From contig NHEP01000121.1 of assembly GCA_002171515.1 (NCBI GenBank), positions 1-36,559 of the forward strand: a DNA stretch of 36,559 nt, written 5' to 3'. Under the pieces are notes generated by a model. The model ran no database searches, was not told the DNA's origin, and worked only from the letters and a program-made list of their open reading frames with translations. Of this stretch, positions 1 to 9,245 are shown piece by piece. This stretch comes from a bacterium TMED88 (GTDB lineage: Bacteria > Myxococcota_A > UBA9160 > UBA4427). The position numbers and the translations under genes were made by a program. Each line of letters starts with the position of its first letter. Within the stretch, counting starts at the first letter, position 1.

Positions 1-200
1 AGCGCCGGGGCGTGAAGGCCTTTGGGGGCGAGGCCGTCTCCGCAGGATCAATCCTCGTTCGCCAAGTCGGAACCAAGATTCACCCGGGCCGGAATGTCGG
101 CTGCGGTAAGGACTACACGCTCTTCGCGTTAAAGGATGGCGTGGTCAACTACGGGATGACACGCGGACGTCGTGTCGCCCACATCGAAACCGCCCAGTAG
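1..200 (+). CDS. rpmA: 50S ribosomal protein bL27, 3' part
   Basis: Only the last ~66 codons are present; the gene enters from the left edge in the frame whose first complete codon is at position 3. The peptide reads [10 protein letters not shown] and continues through the SAGSILVRQ and [11 protein letters not shown] signatures of bL27, a large-subunit protein whose N-terminal tail reaches the peptidyl-transferase centre. The GTG at 12 is an internal Val codon, not a start. The missing N-terminus would hold the family's AHKKGGGSS-type motif. The order rpmA then obgE is conserved in many bacteria, so rplU is expected just upstream of the window. Confidence 0.95.
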   Translation, partial: RRGVKAFGGEAVSAGSILVRQVGTKIHPGRNVGCGKDYTLFALKDGVVNYGMTRGRRVAHIETAQ

Positions 201-271
201 GCCGCTCGGCCTGAACGCACGGTCCAACCCTCACCCAGGTTGGCTCCGAAGTCGGCCCGCCGGACGTGGGA

Positions 272-289
272 GATCGGGAAATCCCGATC
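272..289 (+). other. inverted repeat between rpmA and obgE
   Basis: GATCGGG-AAAT-CCCGATC is a perfect 7-bp stem with a 4-nt loop, ending 5 nt before the obgE start. No T-run follows, so it is not a typical intrinsic terminator. Its position could place the obgE ribosome-binding region next to a stable hairpin and damp translation. That role is inference; the palindrome itself is seen directly. Confidence 0.55.
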
Positions 290-294
290 GTTGA

Positions 295-1380
295 ATGCGG
301 ATGAGCGCCCACCCCTTCGTCGATGAAGCCTTGATCACGGCCGTCTCTGGACGGGGTGGGGATGGCGTTGTCGCGTTCCGTCGCGAGAAGTTCGTTCCGC
401 GGGGCGGGCCCAGCGGTGGGGACGGGGGGCGAGGGGGCGATGTCGTCTTCGTCGCCGACCGCAACCTCTCCACCCTGCTCGATTTGAAGAGGCGTCGCAT
501 CATCCGAGCTTCGCGAGGAGCTGACGGTGGGACGAATGATAAAAAAGGGGCCAGCGGCGAGACGGTCGCCATCCACGTGCCGATCGGCACCATGGTTTTT
601 GCCGCCGACGCCGACGTCGATTGCGACGAACCCCTGATCGATCTCCGGCAGGACGGTCAGCGATGGGTCGCGGCGCGCGGAGGCAACGGGGGGCACGGCA
701 ATGCCCGCTTCAAGACCTCTACTCGTCGAACGCCCGACTTCGCGCTGCCCGGACAAGAAGCCCAAAACCGAGAACTCCGCCTGTCGCTGAAGCTCTTGGC
801 GGACGTGGGCTTGGTCGGCTTTCCCAATGCTGGAAAATCAACTCTGCTCCGCCGGCTCTCCGCCGCCCGGCCCGAAGTAGCCTCCTATCCGTTCACGACG
901 CTGACACCTTCCTTGGGTGTGGTCGAATTCGGCGACAGTCGCTTCGTGGTCGCCGACATTCCCGGTTTGATTGAGGGCGCGAGCGACGGAGCCGGGCTCG
1001 GACATCGATTCCTACGACATATCGAACGCACCCGCGTCATCGTCCACCTGCTGGACCTTGGCGCCTGGATCGCCGAAAATCGAGATCTCATTGCGGACTA
1101 TCGGGCTATCCGACAAGAGCTCAAACGCTACCGCCCGGAAATGTTGGAGCGGCAAGAAATAGTCGTGCTCCATAAAATTGACTTGGTCCCCGAAACAGAA
1201 CGCATCGAATTCATGGAGAACCAGTTGGGTGAACTTGGAATTCAACCCATACGGGTTTCGGGTGCGACGGGTGAAGGCATCCCCGACTTGATCCGAGCCA
1301 TGCACCAAGCCGTTGAGGAAGCCATCGGCAACGAACTCACCGCCGCGTCCGAATCTGAACTCAGCGAGCCGGGTTCCTGA
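295..1380 (+). CDS. obgE: GTPase Obg/CgtA
   Basis: The 361-residue protein has the glycine-rich Obg fold at ~6-165 (GGPSGGDGGRGGDV, RGGNGGHGNARF) followed by a complete G domain: G1 GFPNAGKS at 175-182, switch I YPFTTLTP near 198-205, G3 DIPG at 221-224, G4 HKID at 293-296 and G5 SGATG at 322-326. Obg proteins bind the large ribosomal subunit and couple ribosome maturation to nucleotide state. The C-terminus ends soon after the G domain, so the OCT domain of some Gram-positive Obgs is absent. ATG at 295 and at 301 are both possible starts; neither has a strong Shine-Dalgarno sequence. The gene sits between rpmA and proB, 11 nt before the latter. Confidence 0.96.
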   Translation: MRMSAHPFVDEALITAVSGRGGDGVVAFRREKFVPRGGPSGGDGGRGGDVVFVADRNLSTLLDLKRRRIIRASRGADGGTNDKKGASGETVAIHVPIGTMVFAADADVDCDEPLIDLRQDGQRWVAARGGNGGHGNARFKTSTRRTPDFALPGQEAQNRELRLSLKLLADVGLVGFPNAGKSTLLRRLSAARPEVASYPFTTLTPSLGVVEFGDSRFVVADIPGLIEGASDGAGLGHRFLRHIERTRVIVHLLDLGAWIAENRDLIADYRAIRQELKRYRPEMLERQEIVVLHKIDLVPETERIEFMENQLGELGIQPIRVSGATGEGIPDLIRAMHQAVEEAIGNELTAASESELSEPGS

Positions 1381-1391
1381 GGCCAGTATCC

Positions 1392-2522
1392 ATGGATCAA
1401 AATCGCAGCCTCCAGACTTCAGCCCAGAGGATCGTCGTCAAGGTCGGTAGCAGCACCTTGACTCGAAACGGCCAGCTCCGCCCTCGAAAACTCGGAGAGA
1501 TTGCCCGAGCGGTTTGCCAACTTGTCGACTCAGGGCGAGAGATCGTTCTCGTTTCCTCTGGAGCTGTCGCGATTGGAAGCCATCGCTTGGGCTGGACCAA
1601 GCCCGGCGAATCCATCCGGCAGAAACAGGCCGCTGCCGCGGTCGGTCAGATCGGGCTTTCCGAGGTCTACCGAAAACGTTTCCGCGAGCAGGAGCGAGAG
1701 GTCGCTCAAGTTCTCCTGACCCGGGGCGGTTTGGAAAACCGGGAGCGATTTCTGAATGCCCGCCATACCCTTCTTGAGCTGTTGCGTCTCGGCGTCGTTC
1801 CCATCGTGAACGAAAACGACACTGTGGCAACGGACGAAATTCGCTTCGGCGACAACGACAACCTATCCGCCGCGGTGGTCAATCTCATCGGGGCGCAGCT
1901 GCTCATTATCTTGACCGACGTGGACGGCCTGTACAGTGAGCCACCTCAAGGGGGCCTTCAGCGAGGCGAACTTCTCGATATCGTTGATGAGATCACACCT
2001 GCCATTCGCGGCGCTGCGAAAGATTCGGCCAGCGAGTTTGGTCGCGGTGGAATGGTCACGAAAATCGAGGCGGCGGAAAACGCGGCTCGGAGCGGAGCGG
2101 CAACGGTTTTATGCAATAGCGCCCGGCCCAACGCACTCTTGCGCGTCGCTGCCGGTGAAGCTGAAGGCACTCTTTTTCTACCGGGCGAGCCTCTTCGAGG
2201 ACGTAAGCATTGGCTGGCCTTTACCGCGCGAACCCAAGGCGAGCTCACCCTCGACGAAGGCGCCATCGACGCCGTCAAACGGCATGGGAAAAGTTTGCTG
2301 CCCGCCGGTATCCAGAGCGTACAAGGACAATTCGGAATCGGAGATGTCGTCACTTGTATCGATGATCGAGGCCAGGCCCTGGCACGCGGACTCGTCGCCT
2401 ACTCGTCCGAAGAGCTCATGCGGATCGCGGGACGCAACACTCAGGACATCGCGGCGGTGCTAGGCTTTGATCGAGGGGAGGAGGCCATTCATCGAGACGA
2501 CTTGGTCCTCACCTCCGAGTAG
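1392..2522 (+). CDS. proB: Glutamate 5-kinase with PUA domain
   Basis: Phosphorylates L-glutamate to gamma-glutamyl phosphate, the committed step of proline synthesis. The amino-acid kinase domain shows KVGSSTLT at 17-24, VSSGAVAIG at ~54-62, NENDTVATDEIRFGDND around 139-156 and GRGGMVTKIEAA near 217. The last ~95 residues form the PUA domain found in full-length ProB, and 376 aa is the usual two-domain length. The gene starts 11 nt after obgE, so the two are probably cotranscribed. proA is not next to it, and the obg-proB-nadD-rsfS order is familiar from deltaproteobacteria. Confidence 0.96.
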   Translation: MDQNRSLQTSAQRIVVKVGSSTLTRNGQLRPRKLGEIARAVCQLVDSGREIVLVSSGAVAIGSHRLGWTKPGESIRQKQAAAAVGQIGLSEVYRKRFREQEREVAQVLLTRGGLENRERFLNARHTLLELLRLGVVPIVNENDTVATDEIRFGDNDNLSAAVVNLIGAQLLIILTDVDGLYSEPPQGGLQRGELLDIVDEITPAIRGAAKDSASEFGRGGMVTKIEAAENAARSGAATVLCNSARPNALLRVAAGEAEGTLFLPGEPLRGRKHWLAFTARTQGELTLDEGAIDAVKRHGKSLLPAGIQSVQGQFGIGDVVTCIDDRGQALARGLVAYSSEELMRIAGRNTQDIAAVLGFDRGEEAIHRDDLVLTSE

Positions 2523-2565
2523 TCTCAAAAGACGGCTCGAGGCCAAGGAGTTCATCGCGAAGCGG

Positions 2566-3249
2566 ATGATCGGCATCTACGGCGGCACCTTCAACCCCAT
2601 TCACACGGCCCACTTGCGCGCGGCGGAAGAGGTGTGCGAAGGCCTCGGTTTGGATCGCATGCTCTTCATACCCAGTGCTCGGCCGCCCCATAAGTCAGAT
2701 TGCGGACAGCACATCGCCTCGGCCGACCTGCGTTTCCAATGGGTCCAGCAGGCTTTGGAAGGCCATCCTTTTTTCGAGGCGGACTCCATCGAAAAGGATC
2801 GACCCGGCCATTCTTATTTAGTGGATACTTTGAAGGCCCTGCGCGAACGCCATGACGGCCAGAGACTTGTCTTCGTCGTGGGGCAAGATGCTTTTTCCGA
2901 AATGGGCACATGGCGCTCGCCGCGCGAAATTTTCAGCCTCGTGGATGTCGCGGTCACAACACGGCCTCCGAAGATTGAGGCGGCCCTGGAGGCGTGGTTG
3001 CCCGCCTGTGTCCACAACGACTTTGACATCGATCCCTTGAAACAGGCTGCGACTCACCGAACAAGCGACACTTCGATCCGCCTCGTCCCGGTGACCCCGC
3101 TGGATATTTCGGCGTCTCGCATCCGCCGGGCGATTCGCACTGGGCAGTCAATCCGTTACCTCGTGCCGGAGTCCATTCGGCAATCCATTTTAGAGAGCGG
3201 CGTCTACCAAACCGACTCTTCAAGAGAAGGTGATCTCGTCGCGGACTGA
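2566..3249 (+). CDS. nadD: Nicotinate-nucleotide adenylyltransferase
   Basis: Transfers AMP from ATP to nicotinate mononucleotide in NAD synthesis. The N-terminus MIGIYGGTFNPIHTAHL is the nucleotidyltransferase phosphate-binding motif (GGTFNPIH with HxxH-type His), and ISASRIR near the C-terminus matches the conserved ISxxxIR motif. The open frame begins at 2467, overlapping proB, but the conserved domain starts at the ATG at 2566. That gives 227 aa, normal for NadD. The ribosome-binding site is not clear; an AAGGAG lies 16 nt upstream, further than ideal. It probably belongs to the same operon as proB and rsfS. Confidence 0.93.
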   Translation: MIGIYGGTFNPIHTAHLRAAEEVCEGLGLDRMLFIPSARPPHKSDCGQHIASADLRFQWVQQALEGHPFFEADSIEKDRPGHSYLVDTLKALRERHDGQRLVFVVGQDAFSEMGTWRSPREIFSLVDVAVTTRPPKIEAALEAWLPACVHNDFDIDPLKQAATHRTSDTSIRLVPVTPLDISASRIRRAIRTGQSIRYLVPESIRQSILESGVYQTDSSREGDLVAD

Positions 3250-3330
3250 AGACCCGACCGCTTAAGCCTGATGCGAAACAGGCTCGATGCGATCATTCGA
3301 TTGGTCCCCATTCCCAAAAAACCGAAACCC

Positions 3331-3335
3331 GGAGG
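3331..3335 (+). promoter_or_regulatory. Shine-Dalgarno fixing the rsfS TTG start
   Basis: GGAGG lies 7 nt upstream of the in-frame TTG at 3343. No comparable site precedes the ATG at 3271, and the extra 24 residues that start would add (rich in Pro, Lys and Arg) do not resemble RsfS. Confidence 0.7.
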
Positions 3336-3342
3336 AATCCCA

Positions 3343-3741
3343 TTGGAGACATCAGGCACTGAGTCGGCTGACCACGAAGCCATTGAGAAAGCGAGGCTGA
3401 TCGTCGAAGCCGCGCTCGATCTCAAGGGTGAAAGGGTCGTCGCTTTAGATATGCGCGCGCTCAGTGCCTTCGCGGACACTTTCGTCATCGTCTCTGGGCG
3501 CTCGGACCGGCATGTCCGGTCCATCGCGGATTCAATTGTTCGCGCGTTGCGAGACCAAGGCGACCCGCCCCTCGGTGTTGAAGGCGCCGACGAGGGCCAT
3601 TGGGTCCTGATTGACGCCAATGACGCCATCGTTCATGTCTTCGAGCCCGAAACCCGGGAGGCATTCGATCTCGAACGATTGTGGAGTGATGCGAAATCTC
3701 TGGACCTCGTACCGCCGCCCAGCCCCGAATTCGAGGATTGA
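3343..3741 (+). CDS. rsfS: Ribosomal silencing factor RsfS
   Basis: RsfS binds ribosomal protein uL14 on the 50S subunit and blocks joining with 30S. The core IVEAALDLKGERVVALDMRA, then FADTFVIVSGRSDRHVRSIADS and EGADEGHWVLIDANDAIVH, is diagnostic for the family (each part seen in order). The open frame extends up to an ATG at 3271. However, the TTG at 3343 has an ideal GGAGG at 3331-3335 with 7-nt spacing and gives 132 aa, much closer to the family than 156 aa. I therefore prefer TTG. The gene follows nadD as in many bacteria. Confidence 0.93.
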   Translation: METSGTESADHEAIEKARLIVEAALDLKGERVVALDMRALSAFADTFVIVSGRSDRHVRSIADSIVRALRDQGDPPLGVEGADEGHWVLIDANDAIVHVFEPETREAFDLERLWSDAKSLDLVPPPSPEFED

Positions 3742-3812
3742 CGTTCACTCTGTGAAAAGAGATTGATCTTCGAAACGCTTCAGTGCCTCGTCCTGAATTC
3801 GGAATTCGGCGC

Positions 3813-4568
3813 ATGAAAGTTCACGATGTAATCGATCTACTTCTCCCAGCGAGATGTTTAGGCTGTTCTCGCCTTGGGAAGGCCAAGCTTTGCGATGGCT
3901 GCCAGGCGACTGCACCGTGGACCTTGCCCTCACCCATCCAGCAGGGAGAAACACTGTGTCCTTCTCCATGCAGCACGCTTCTGCGGTTCGAAGGAATCGC
4001 CATCGATTGGATCCATCGGTTTAAGTATCCCATGCGGGGCATCCAAGGTCTCGACGGTCCGGCGTGGGCTCTGGGAACATATTTAGCCAAGCAGCTGGGT
4101 GCGCAGTTGAAGTCGCTCAACCCCCAGCCGGGTGACGCAGTGATGCCGATTCCGCTCCACCCCCGCCGGCTCCGAGCGCGAGGATTCAACCCGGCTGCCT
4201 TGATCGCTCGATCGGCTTTCTCGCAACACCCGGTCCAGATTCACTATCGGGATTTAGTCCGGAGTCGAGAAACCGCCCCCCAAGCGGGGTTAGGCTCGCT
4301 GGCCCGGCTTCAGAACATCAAGGGGGCTTTTGCATTTCAACCGCGTCGCGGGAGCACACCTCCGACTCGAGTCTGGTTGGTGGATGATGTCCGGACCACC
4401 GGTGCGACCCTCTTGGAGGCCGAGCAGGCGCTGCGGGGGGGCGGCGTCGGGCAGGTCCTATGTGTCGCCCTCGCACAAACGCCACAGGCTCCCGGCCCAA
4501 ACGAGCCACGCTCTCGCGAAAGCACAGCGCTCCGTGCTCGCACTGAGCCCCCGCAATCCGCACGCTAG
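3813..4568 (+). CDS. comF: ComF-family phosphoribosyltransferase-like protein
   Basis: The N-terminus has a zinc-ribbon pair (LLPARCLGC then LCDGC). The C-terminal half has the PRPP-binding loop VWLVDDVRTTGATL, with the tandem acidic residues followed by TTGAT, and an RARGFNPA stretch typical of ComF. ComF assists single-stranded DNA uptake in competent bacteria, but close relatives occur in non-competent species with unknown substrates, so the role here is open. The likely start is the ATG at 3813 (MKVHDVIDLLLPARC); the frame opens 30 nt earlier. The last ~25 residues are a low-complexity, Arg- and Ser-rich tail without clear homology. No other competence gene is visible in the window. Confidence 0.85.
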   Translation: MKVHDVIDLLLPARCLGCSRLGKAKLCDGCQATAPWTLPSPIQQGETLCPSPCSTLLRFEGIAIDWIHRFKYPMRGIQGLDGPAWALGTYLAKQLGAQLKSLNPQPGDAVMPIPLHPRRLRARGFNPAALIARSAFSQHPVQIHYRDLVRSRETAPQAGLGSLARLQNIKGAFAFQPRRGSTPPTRVWLVDDVRTTGATLLEAEQALRGGGVGQVLCVALAQTPQAPGPNEPRSRESTALRARTEPPQSAR

Positions 4569-4595
4569 ACTCTCGACGAAGCCTGAGAACCAAGT

Positions 4596-4642
4596 CCCAC
4601 GCACCCCGCCCCCTGCGGCGTGCGGTGGGCGTCTTTGCGTTT
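4596..4642 (+). terminator. possible weak terminator after comF
   Basis: CCCACGCAC (4596-4604) pairs with GTGC-G-GTGGG (4620-4629) with one bulged G. The stem is followed by CGTCTTTGCGTTT, a broken T-rich tract. A second GCCCC/GGGGC stem followed by TTT lies at ~4647-4673. Either could end comF transcription before mfd. Neither is a textbook terminator. Confidence 0.35.
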
Positions 4643-4720
4643 GCAGGCCCCAGGAAAGGCCCCGGGGCGTTTCGAGGCTCCCCAATTCAAGAGCCTCTCT
4701 TCCCTTTAGGATGAACAAGC

Positions 4721-7700
4721 ATGGCGGTGAGGCGAAAAAAAACGACAAGTCCTCTCCGTGCCCTGGCACAAAGGATTGAAACCCGGGAAGAACCGATTCG
4801 GGTGACCGGGTTGCGGGGCGCTTCGGGCTCAGCGTTGATCGCCGAATGTATTCGCGCCCACCCGGGTCGACCGGTGCTGATTCTCGGCCATTCTGCAAAA
4901 GCTTCTGATGCCGTTCGGGACAACCTACAAAGCGTCTTGGGTGAACGCGAAACCCCTTCCCGGCTCCACACGCTCCCCCGCCACGACACGCTTCCCTTCG
5001 ACCGATTCTCTCCGCAGCCCTTTTTGGTGGCTCGCCGGATGGACGTGATGTACCGATGGATGGTCAACGGTCAAGGCGGTCCACTCGGCGAGGAAGGCCC
5101 CCCGATTGTCGTGAGCGATTGGACGGCTCTCTCCATCCGGGTTCCGTCACCGAGTCGTTTACGCCGATTCACCCGAGAGATCGCGGTTGGGGATCAAATC
5201 GATCGCGACGAGCTGGTCAGAGGTTTGGTGACTGCGGGCTACGCCCGAATGCCCATCGTTGAAGAGCCCGGGGAAATTGCGGTGCGCGGCGGCATCGTCG
5301 ATCTTTTTCCGCCCCACGCTCCATACCCGCTCCGAATCGAATTCTTCGGGGATGATATTGATGGAATCCGTGAATTTGATCCTGCAAGCCAACGCTCTCA
5401 ATCCAAGCGGGTCCATGCCGTTGCGCCGCCACCGCGGGAGATCATTCTTGAGCGGGACGCCCTCGTCGACCGGGGCGACAGTCTCAGGGCCCGGGCGGAG
5501 GCTTTGGGGACACCCCCCTCAGAACTGAGCGAGGTCATGGACGCGCTGCTCCGAGGTCACCTGCCGCCGGGGATTGAGTCTCTTGCCCCGACACTTCAAC
5601 CCGACCAAGTGGACGTTCTCGATTATCTACCGAACAAAACTTTGGTGATCTTGGATGATCCCGACGCCGGGCTCGAGCGGTTGGGTCGATACTATGACGA
5701 GGCCAAGGCCAGCCACGACGCGGCGGTCTCGACGGGCCGATTGGTGAGCCCGATCGAAGAGTTACTGGTTGAACCCGAGACGACGCACCAAAAGCTGCTC
5801 AGCCGACTGCCCGTATCCCTTGAGAGGCTTCCCCTTATTGACGCCGCGCAAGAAAGCCAGTCCGTCAGCCTAGAAACCTCGGATCAGGCCGAGCTCCGAA
5901 GGGAACTCACGCGAACCCGAACCCACGAGCAAGCGCTGAGTCCGCTGGCCGACCGTCTCGCCGACCGTGTTCTTGAAAACTGGCGGAGCGTGATCACCAC
6001 CTCGACGCTTTCCGCAGCAGAGCGACTCAAAGATCTTCTTTCGAAATATGGACTGGAGAGCCAGGTCTTTACCGACCCAAAGCCGGTATGGCACTGGTCC
6101 ATCCCCGGCCGGATCGAAATCCGTGTGACATCGCTATCCGAGGGATTCACGCTCCCGCTGCAAAAGCTCGAGGTGATCACCGAAGAAGAGATCTTCGGGA
6201 AGAGGGAGAAGAGGCGGCATCGCTCGACTTGGAAGGAAGGCGCAGCCGTCGAGGGCATCGGCCAGCTTCAGCCCGGCGACCCGGTAGTTCACCGGGACCA
6301 TGGAATCGGCCTTTATCGCGGCCTCGAGGCCTTGGCGACCGGGGGGGCGACCCAAGAGCTCTTATGTATCGAATATGCGGCGGGTGATAAACTTTTCCTA
6401 CCTGTTCATCGCCTTGACCTGGTTGCTCGATACGCAGCCTTTGAGGGCACCCAACCCAAAATCGATCGACTCGGCGGGGAAGCGTGGAAAAGGTCACGGG
6501 GGAAGGTTAAGAAAAGCCTTCGCAACATGGCGGGGCAGCTCCTCGCGATGCATGCCGCTCGAGAGTTGGCGCCAGGATTCTCTTTTAGCGGCCGCGACGC
6601 GTACTTCGAAGAATTCGAAGGCGCCTTCCCTTTTGAGGAAACCCCCGATCAAAGTTCAGCCATTGAAGACGTCTTAGCGGACATGCAAAAGCCGCGACCG
6701 ATGGATCGCCTCGTCTGCGGCGATGTCGGCTATGGAAAGACCGAGGTTGCGATTCGCGCCGCTTTCCGAGCAGCCCTAGATGGAAAACAGGTCGCGATTC
6801 TCACGCCAACCACAATTCTATGCGAACAACATTTCGAGACTTTCAAGAAGCGTTTCTCGGGTTACCCGATTGAAATCGAAATGCTTTCACGTTTTCGCAC
6901 CGCCCGAGAATCTCGAAAGGTCTTGGGGGGTCTTGCTGAGGGACGAATCGACGTCGTTGTGGCGACCCACCGAATTTTGTCTAAAAACGTAGAATTTAAG
7001 GACCTCGGCCTCCTCGTCATTGACGAGGAACAACGATTTGGTGTCGCCCACAAGGAGAGGATCAAACGACTTAAACGCACGGTTGACGTGCTGACCCTCA
7101 CCGCCACCCCCATCCCGCGTACACTCCAAATGGCCTTCACCGGACTTCGCGACCTGTCCGTGATCGAGACGCCTCCCGTCGACCGACTAGCCATCCGCAC
7201 CCAAATTGCGCGACGCAACGAATCCCTGATTCGAGAAGCCGTCCTCCGAGAAATCCGCCGAGGTGGTCAAGTGTTTTTTGTACACAATCGTGTTGCTTCG
7301 ATTGGGGGTGTCGCCGAGATGCTTCAGCAGGTCGTCCCTGAAGTCAAAGTCATTGTCGCCCATGGGCAGATGAAAGAGCGGGAGCTTGAGGATCGCATGC
7401 ACGCCTTCATCCACGGCGAAGCAGACGTCCTACTCGCGACGACCATTATCGAGAACGGTCTCGACATACCCCGGGCTAACACCATACTGATCGATCGAGC
7501 CGATGCCCTTGGGTTGGCCCAGCTCTACCAGCTTCGAGGGCGCGTGGGGCGAGGCGACCGGCGCGCCTATGCGTACTGCCTGGTGCCGGCCGAATTGGGG
7601 TCGTTAAGCGGCGATGCCCAGAGACGACTCGAAGCGATCCATGACTTGACCGATCTCGGCAGCGGCTTTCGATTAGCCAACATGGATCTTGAAATCCGTG

Positions 7701-8269
7701 GGGCAGGCGATCTTCTCGGCGGCGAGCAATCCGGAAACCTAAGAGCGATCGGATATGAATCCTACATGGAGATGCTAGAGGAAACGATCGAGGAGCTGCG
7801 CGGCAACGTGCCCGAGGCAAGTGTCGACCCGGAGCTCCGACTTCCCGTGACCGCCAGGCTCCCGGAAGACTATGTGGCCGAAGTGAGCCAACGCCTCGTT
7901 CTCTACAAAAAATTGTCGAACGCACGCACTGGACATGAGGTCGACCGAGTCCGCGATGAAATCTTGGATCGCTACGGGCCGATGCCGCCTGACGCGGAAA
8001 ACCTCATGCAGGTGATTCGGCTCAAAATTCTGGCGCGACGCATCGGTATTGCGGCGATCAGTCTGGTCAGGGGTGAATTGGTTCTGGATGTGGGTACACC
8101 GAGCCAAATCGATCCCCAACAGCTGGTTCAAATGCTGACGCATGCCCGTGGAGGGCTTCGCGTCTCCCCCGAACAAAAGATCTTTGCCCCCGCGCCGGGA
8201 CCGGAGGGCGGCGCGCCCGCACTCTTCGAGGCCGCTCGGGAACTCCTTCGGAGGCTTGCGCGCCACTGA
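4721..8269 (+). CDS. mfd: Transcription-repair coupling factor Mfd
   Basis: Mfd removes RNA polymerase stalled at DNA lesions and recruits UvrA. At 1182 aa it has the full-family length. An N-terminal UvrB-like module is followed by the RNA-polymerase interaction domain (PGDPVVHRDHGIGLYRG near residue 517). The RecG-like translocase then shows Walker A GDVGYGKTE near 668, DEEQRFG near 767 and TATPIPRTL near 794. GRVGRGDRRAYAYCL near 938 is the motif VI region. The C-terminal autoinhibitory TRCF domain (LPEDYVAEVSQRLVLYKKL) is intact. ATG 4721 is preceded by AGGA at 9-nt spacing. Its stop codon is one base from the stop codon of the convergent glycosyltransferase gene. Confidence 0.97.
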   Translation: MAVRRKKTTSPLRALAQRIETREEPIRVTGLRGASGSALIAECIRAHPGRPVLILGHSAKASDAVRDNLQSVLGERETPSRLHTLPRHDTLPFDRFSPQPFLVARRMDVMYRWMVNGQGGPLGEEGPPIVVSDWTALSIRVPSPSRLRRFTREIAVGDQIDRDELVRGLVTAGYARMPIVEEPGEIAVRGGIVDLFPPHAPYPLRIEFFGDDIDGIREFDPASQRSQSKRVHAVAPPPREIILERDALVDRGDSLRARAEALGTPPSELSEVMDALLRGHLPPGIESLAPTLQPDQVDVLDYLPNKTLVILDDPDAGLERLGRYYDEAKASHDAAVSTGRLVSPIEELLVEPETTHQKLLSRLPVSLERLPLIDAAQESQSVSLETSDQAELRRELTRTRTHEQALSPLADRLADRVLENWRSVITTSTLSAAERLKDLLSKYGLESQVFTDPKPVWHWSIPGRIEIRVTSLSEGFTLPLQKLEVITEEEIFGKREKRRHRSTWKEGAAVEGIGQLQPGDPVVHRDHGIGLYRGLEALATGGATQELLCIEYAAGDKLFLPVHRLDLVARYAAFEGTQPKIDRLGGEAWKRSRGKVKKSLRNMAGQLLAMHAARELAPGFSFSGRDAYFEEFEGAFPFEETPDQSSAIEDVLADMQKPRPMDRLVCGDVGYGKTEVAIRAAFRAALDGKQVAILTPTTILCEQHFETFKKRFSGYPIEIEMLSRFRTARESRKVLGGLAEGRIDVVVATHRILSKNVEFKDLGLLVIDEEQRFGVAHKERIKRLKRTVDVLTLTATPIPRTLQMAFTGLRDLSVIETPPVDRLAIRTQIARRNESLIREAVLREIRRGGQVFFVHNRVASIGGVAEMLQQVVPEVKVIVAHGQMKERELEDRMHAFIHGEADVLLATTIIENGLDIPRANTILIDRADALGLAQLYQLRGRVGRGDRRAYAYCLVPAELGSLSGDAQRRLEAIHDLTDLGSGFRLANMDLEIRGAGDLLGGEQSGNLRAIGYESYMEMLEETIEELRGNVPEASVDPELRLPVTARLPEDYVAEVSQRLVLYKKLSNARTGHEVDRVRDEILDRYGPMPPDAENLMQVIRLKILARRIGIAAISLVRGELVLDVGTPSQIDPQQLVQMLTHARGGLRVSPEQKIFAPAPGPEGGAPALFEAARELLRRLARH

Positions 8270-8270
8270 T

Positions 8271-9245
8271 CTAAGGTCGGCGCCGATCAACGGCACGAAG
8301 CTTCTTTTGGAGAAGCTTGCGCTTGTGAAAAGCCCGGCCCGAAAGCTGCGCCGCCTGGCGGTATCCACCCAAGACTGGGCGGTCCCGCAACACCGCAAAG
8401 CCCAGCCGCAGGAATTCCCAGCTCACAATCACAGGAAAGTCGCGGATGAGCTCTCGCGCCGGAGCGTTCTTGATCAACTGGAGGTAGTGGTTCTTAAACG
8501 AGTGCCTCCGCACGACCTCGGGGATTTCAAAACGCTGGGCTCGGCGCCAACCTCGCACGTGGCGAGCACGCGCCGACGGCTCGTAACGGATCCGCCAACC
8601 CAGCCTTCCCGCTCGCCAGCAGAGATCGGTGTCTTCGTGGTAAAGAAAAAAATCCTCGTCGAAAAGCTCGCCGGCCAGCATCAAATCGGAAACGGCCGAG
8701 AGCCGCAACATCATGGCGGCACCACTCACCCCAAAGACATCGGCCGGCTGGTCGAGCTGGCCCTGGTCCAATTGCTCACTGCCACGATCTCTCGGGCGTT
8801 TGTGCCGTGGCATCTCGAGGCCTGCGCTGTCCAGGGTGCGGCCATCGGGTCTTAAGAGTTTGCCCGAACCCAGGGCGACGTCCGGCTGGGAAGCCATCGC
8901 GCAGGCAAGCGTTGCGGCAAAGTCAGGCTCAAGAGAAACGTCGGGGTTGAGCAGCAGGCAGAAATCGGGGGTCGATGCGAGGCCACACGCCCAGTGAACG
9001 AGTTGATTCGCCCCCCCCGCATAGCCGAGATTGGGCACATCTTGAAATTCCGCCCACGGAAACCGTTCCACCAGAGCCTCACGCTGATCGCAATGCGCCC
9101 AATCGGGATCAACATCGAGGACGCACACCGTTTCGGGAGGAAGTTTCTGATTTCCGATCGACTCAAGGCATGCCGATAGATCCGCATAGCTGCGATAGGA
9201 CACGATGCCCACGCAGTAGGTGGGTTTGTGAGACGCGGCCGCCAA
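8271..9245 (-). CDS. GT2-family glycosyltransferase (rhamnosyltransferase-like)
   Basis: This is a GT-A fold family 2 transferase, probably acting at the cytoplasmic face of the membrane on a surface glycan. IVSYRSYADLSACLESI is the nucleotide-binding start. NLGYAGGANQ and LLLNPDV (with the DxD-like Asp) are typical of WbbL/rhamnosyltransferase-type enzymes. GVSGAAMMLR and FFLYHEDTDLCWRAGRLGW (the acceptor-side ED motif) follow in order. Length is 324 aa with no membrane segment seen. The start is TTG at 9245, with GGGAG ~9 nt upstream. The gene stands alone without a polysaccharide cluster, convergent with mfd and downstream of the TetR gene on the same strand. Donor and acceptor sugars cannot be told from sequence. 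Confidence 0.88.
   Translation of the reverse strand: MAAASHKPTYCVGIVSYRSYADLSACLESIGNQKLPPETVCVLDVDPDWAHCDQREALVERFPWAEFQDVPNLGYAGGANQLVHWACGLASTPDFCLLLNPDVSLEPDFAATLACAMASQPDVALGSGKLLRPDGRTLDSAGLEMPRHKRPRDRGSEQLDQGQLDQPADVFGVSGAAMMLRLSAVSDLMLAGELFDEDFFLYHEDTDLCWRAGRLGWRIRYEPSARARHVRGWRRAQRFEIPEVVRRHSFKNHYLQLIKNAPARELIRDFPVIVSWEFLRLGFAVLRDRPVLGGYRQAAQLSGRAFHKRKLLQKKLRAVDRRRP

Noticed and set aside
145-765. 206-codon minus-strand ORF opposite rpmA/obgE
   Set aside because: Antisense to the conserved Obg domain, with no family resemblance; it reflects third-position GC bias.
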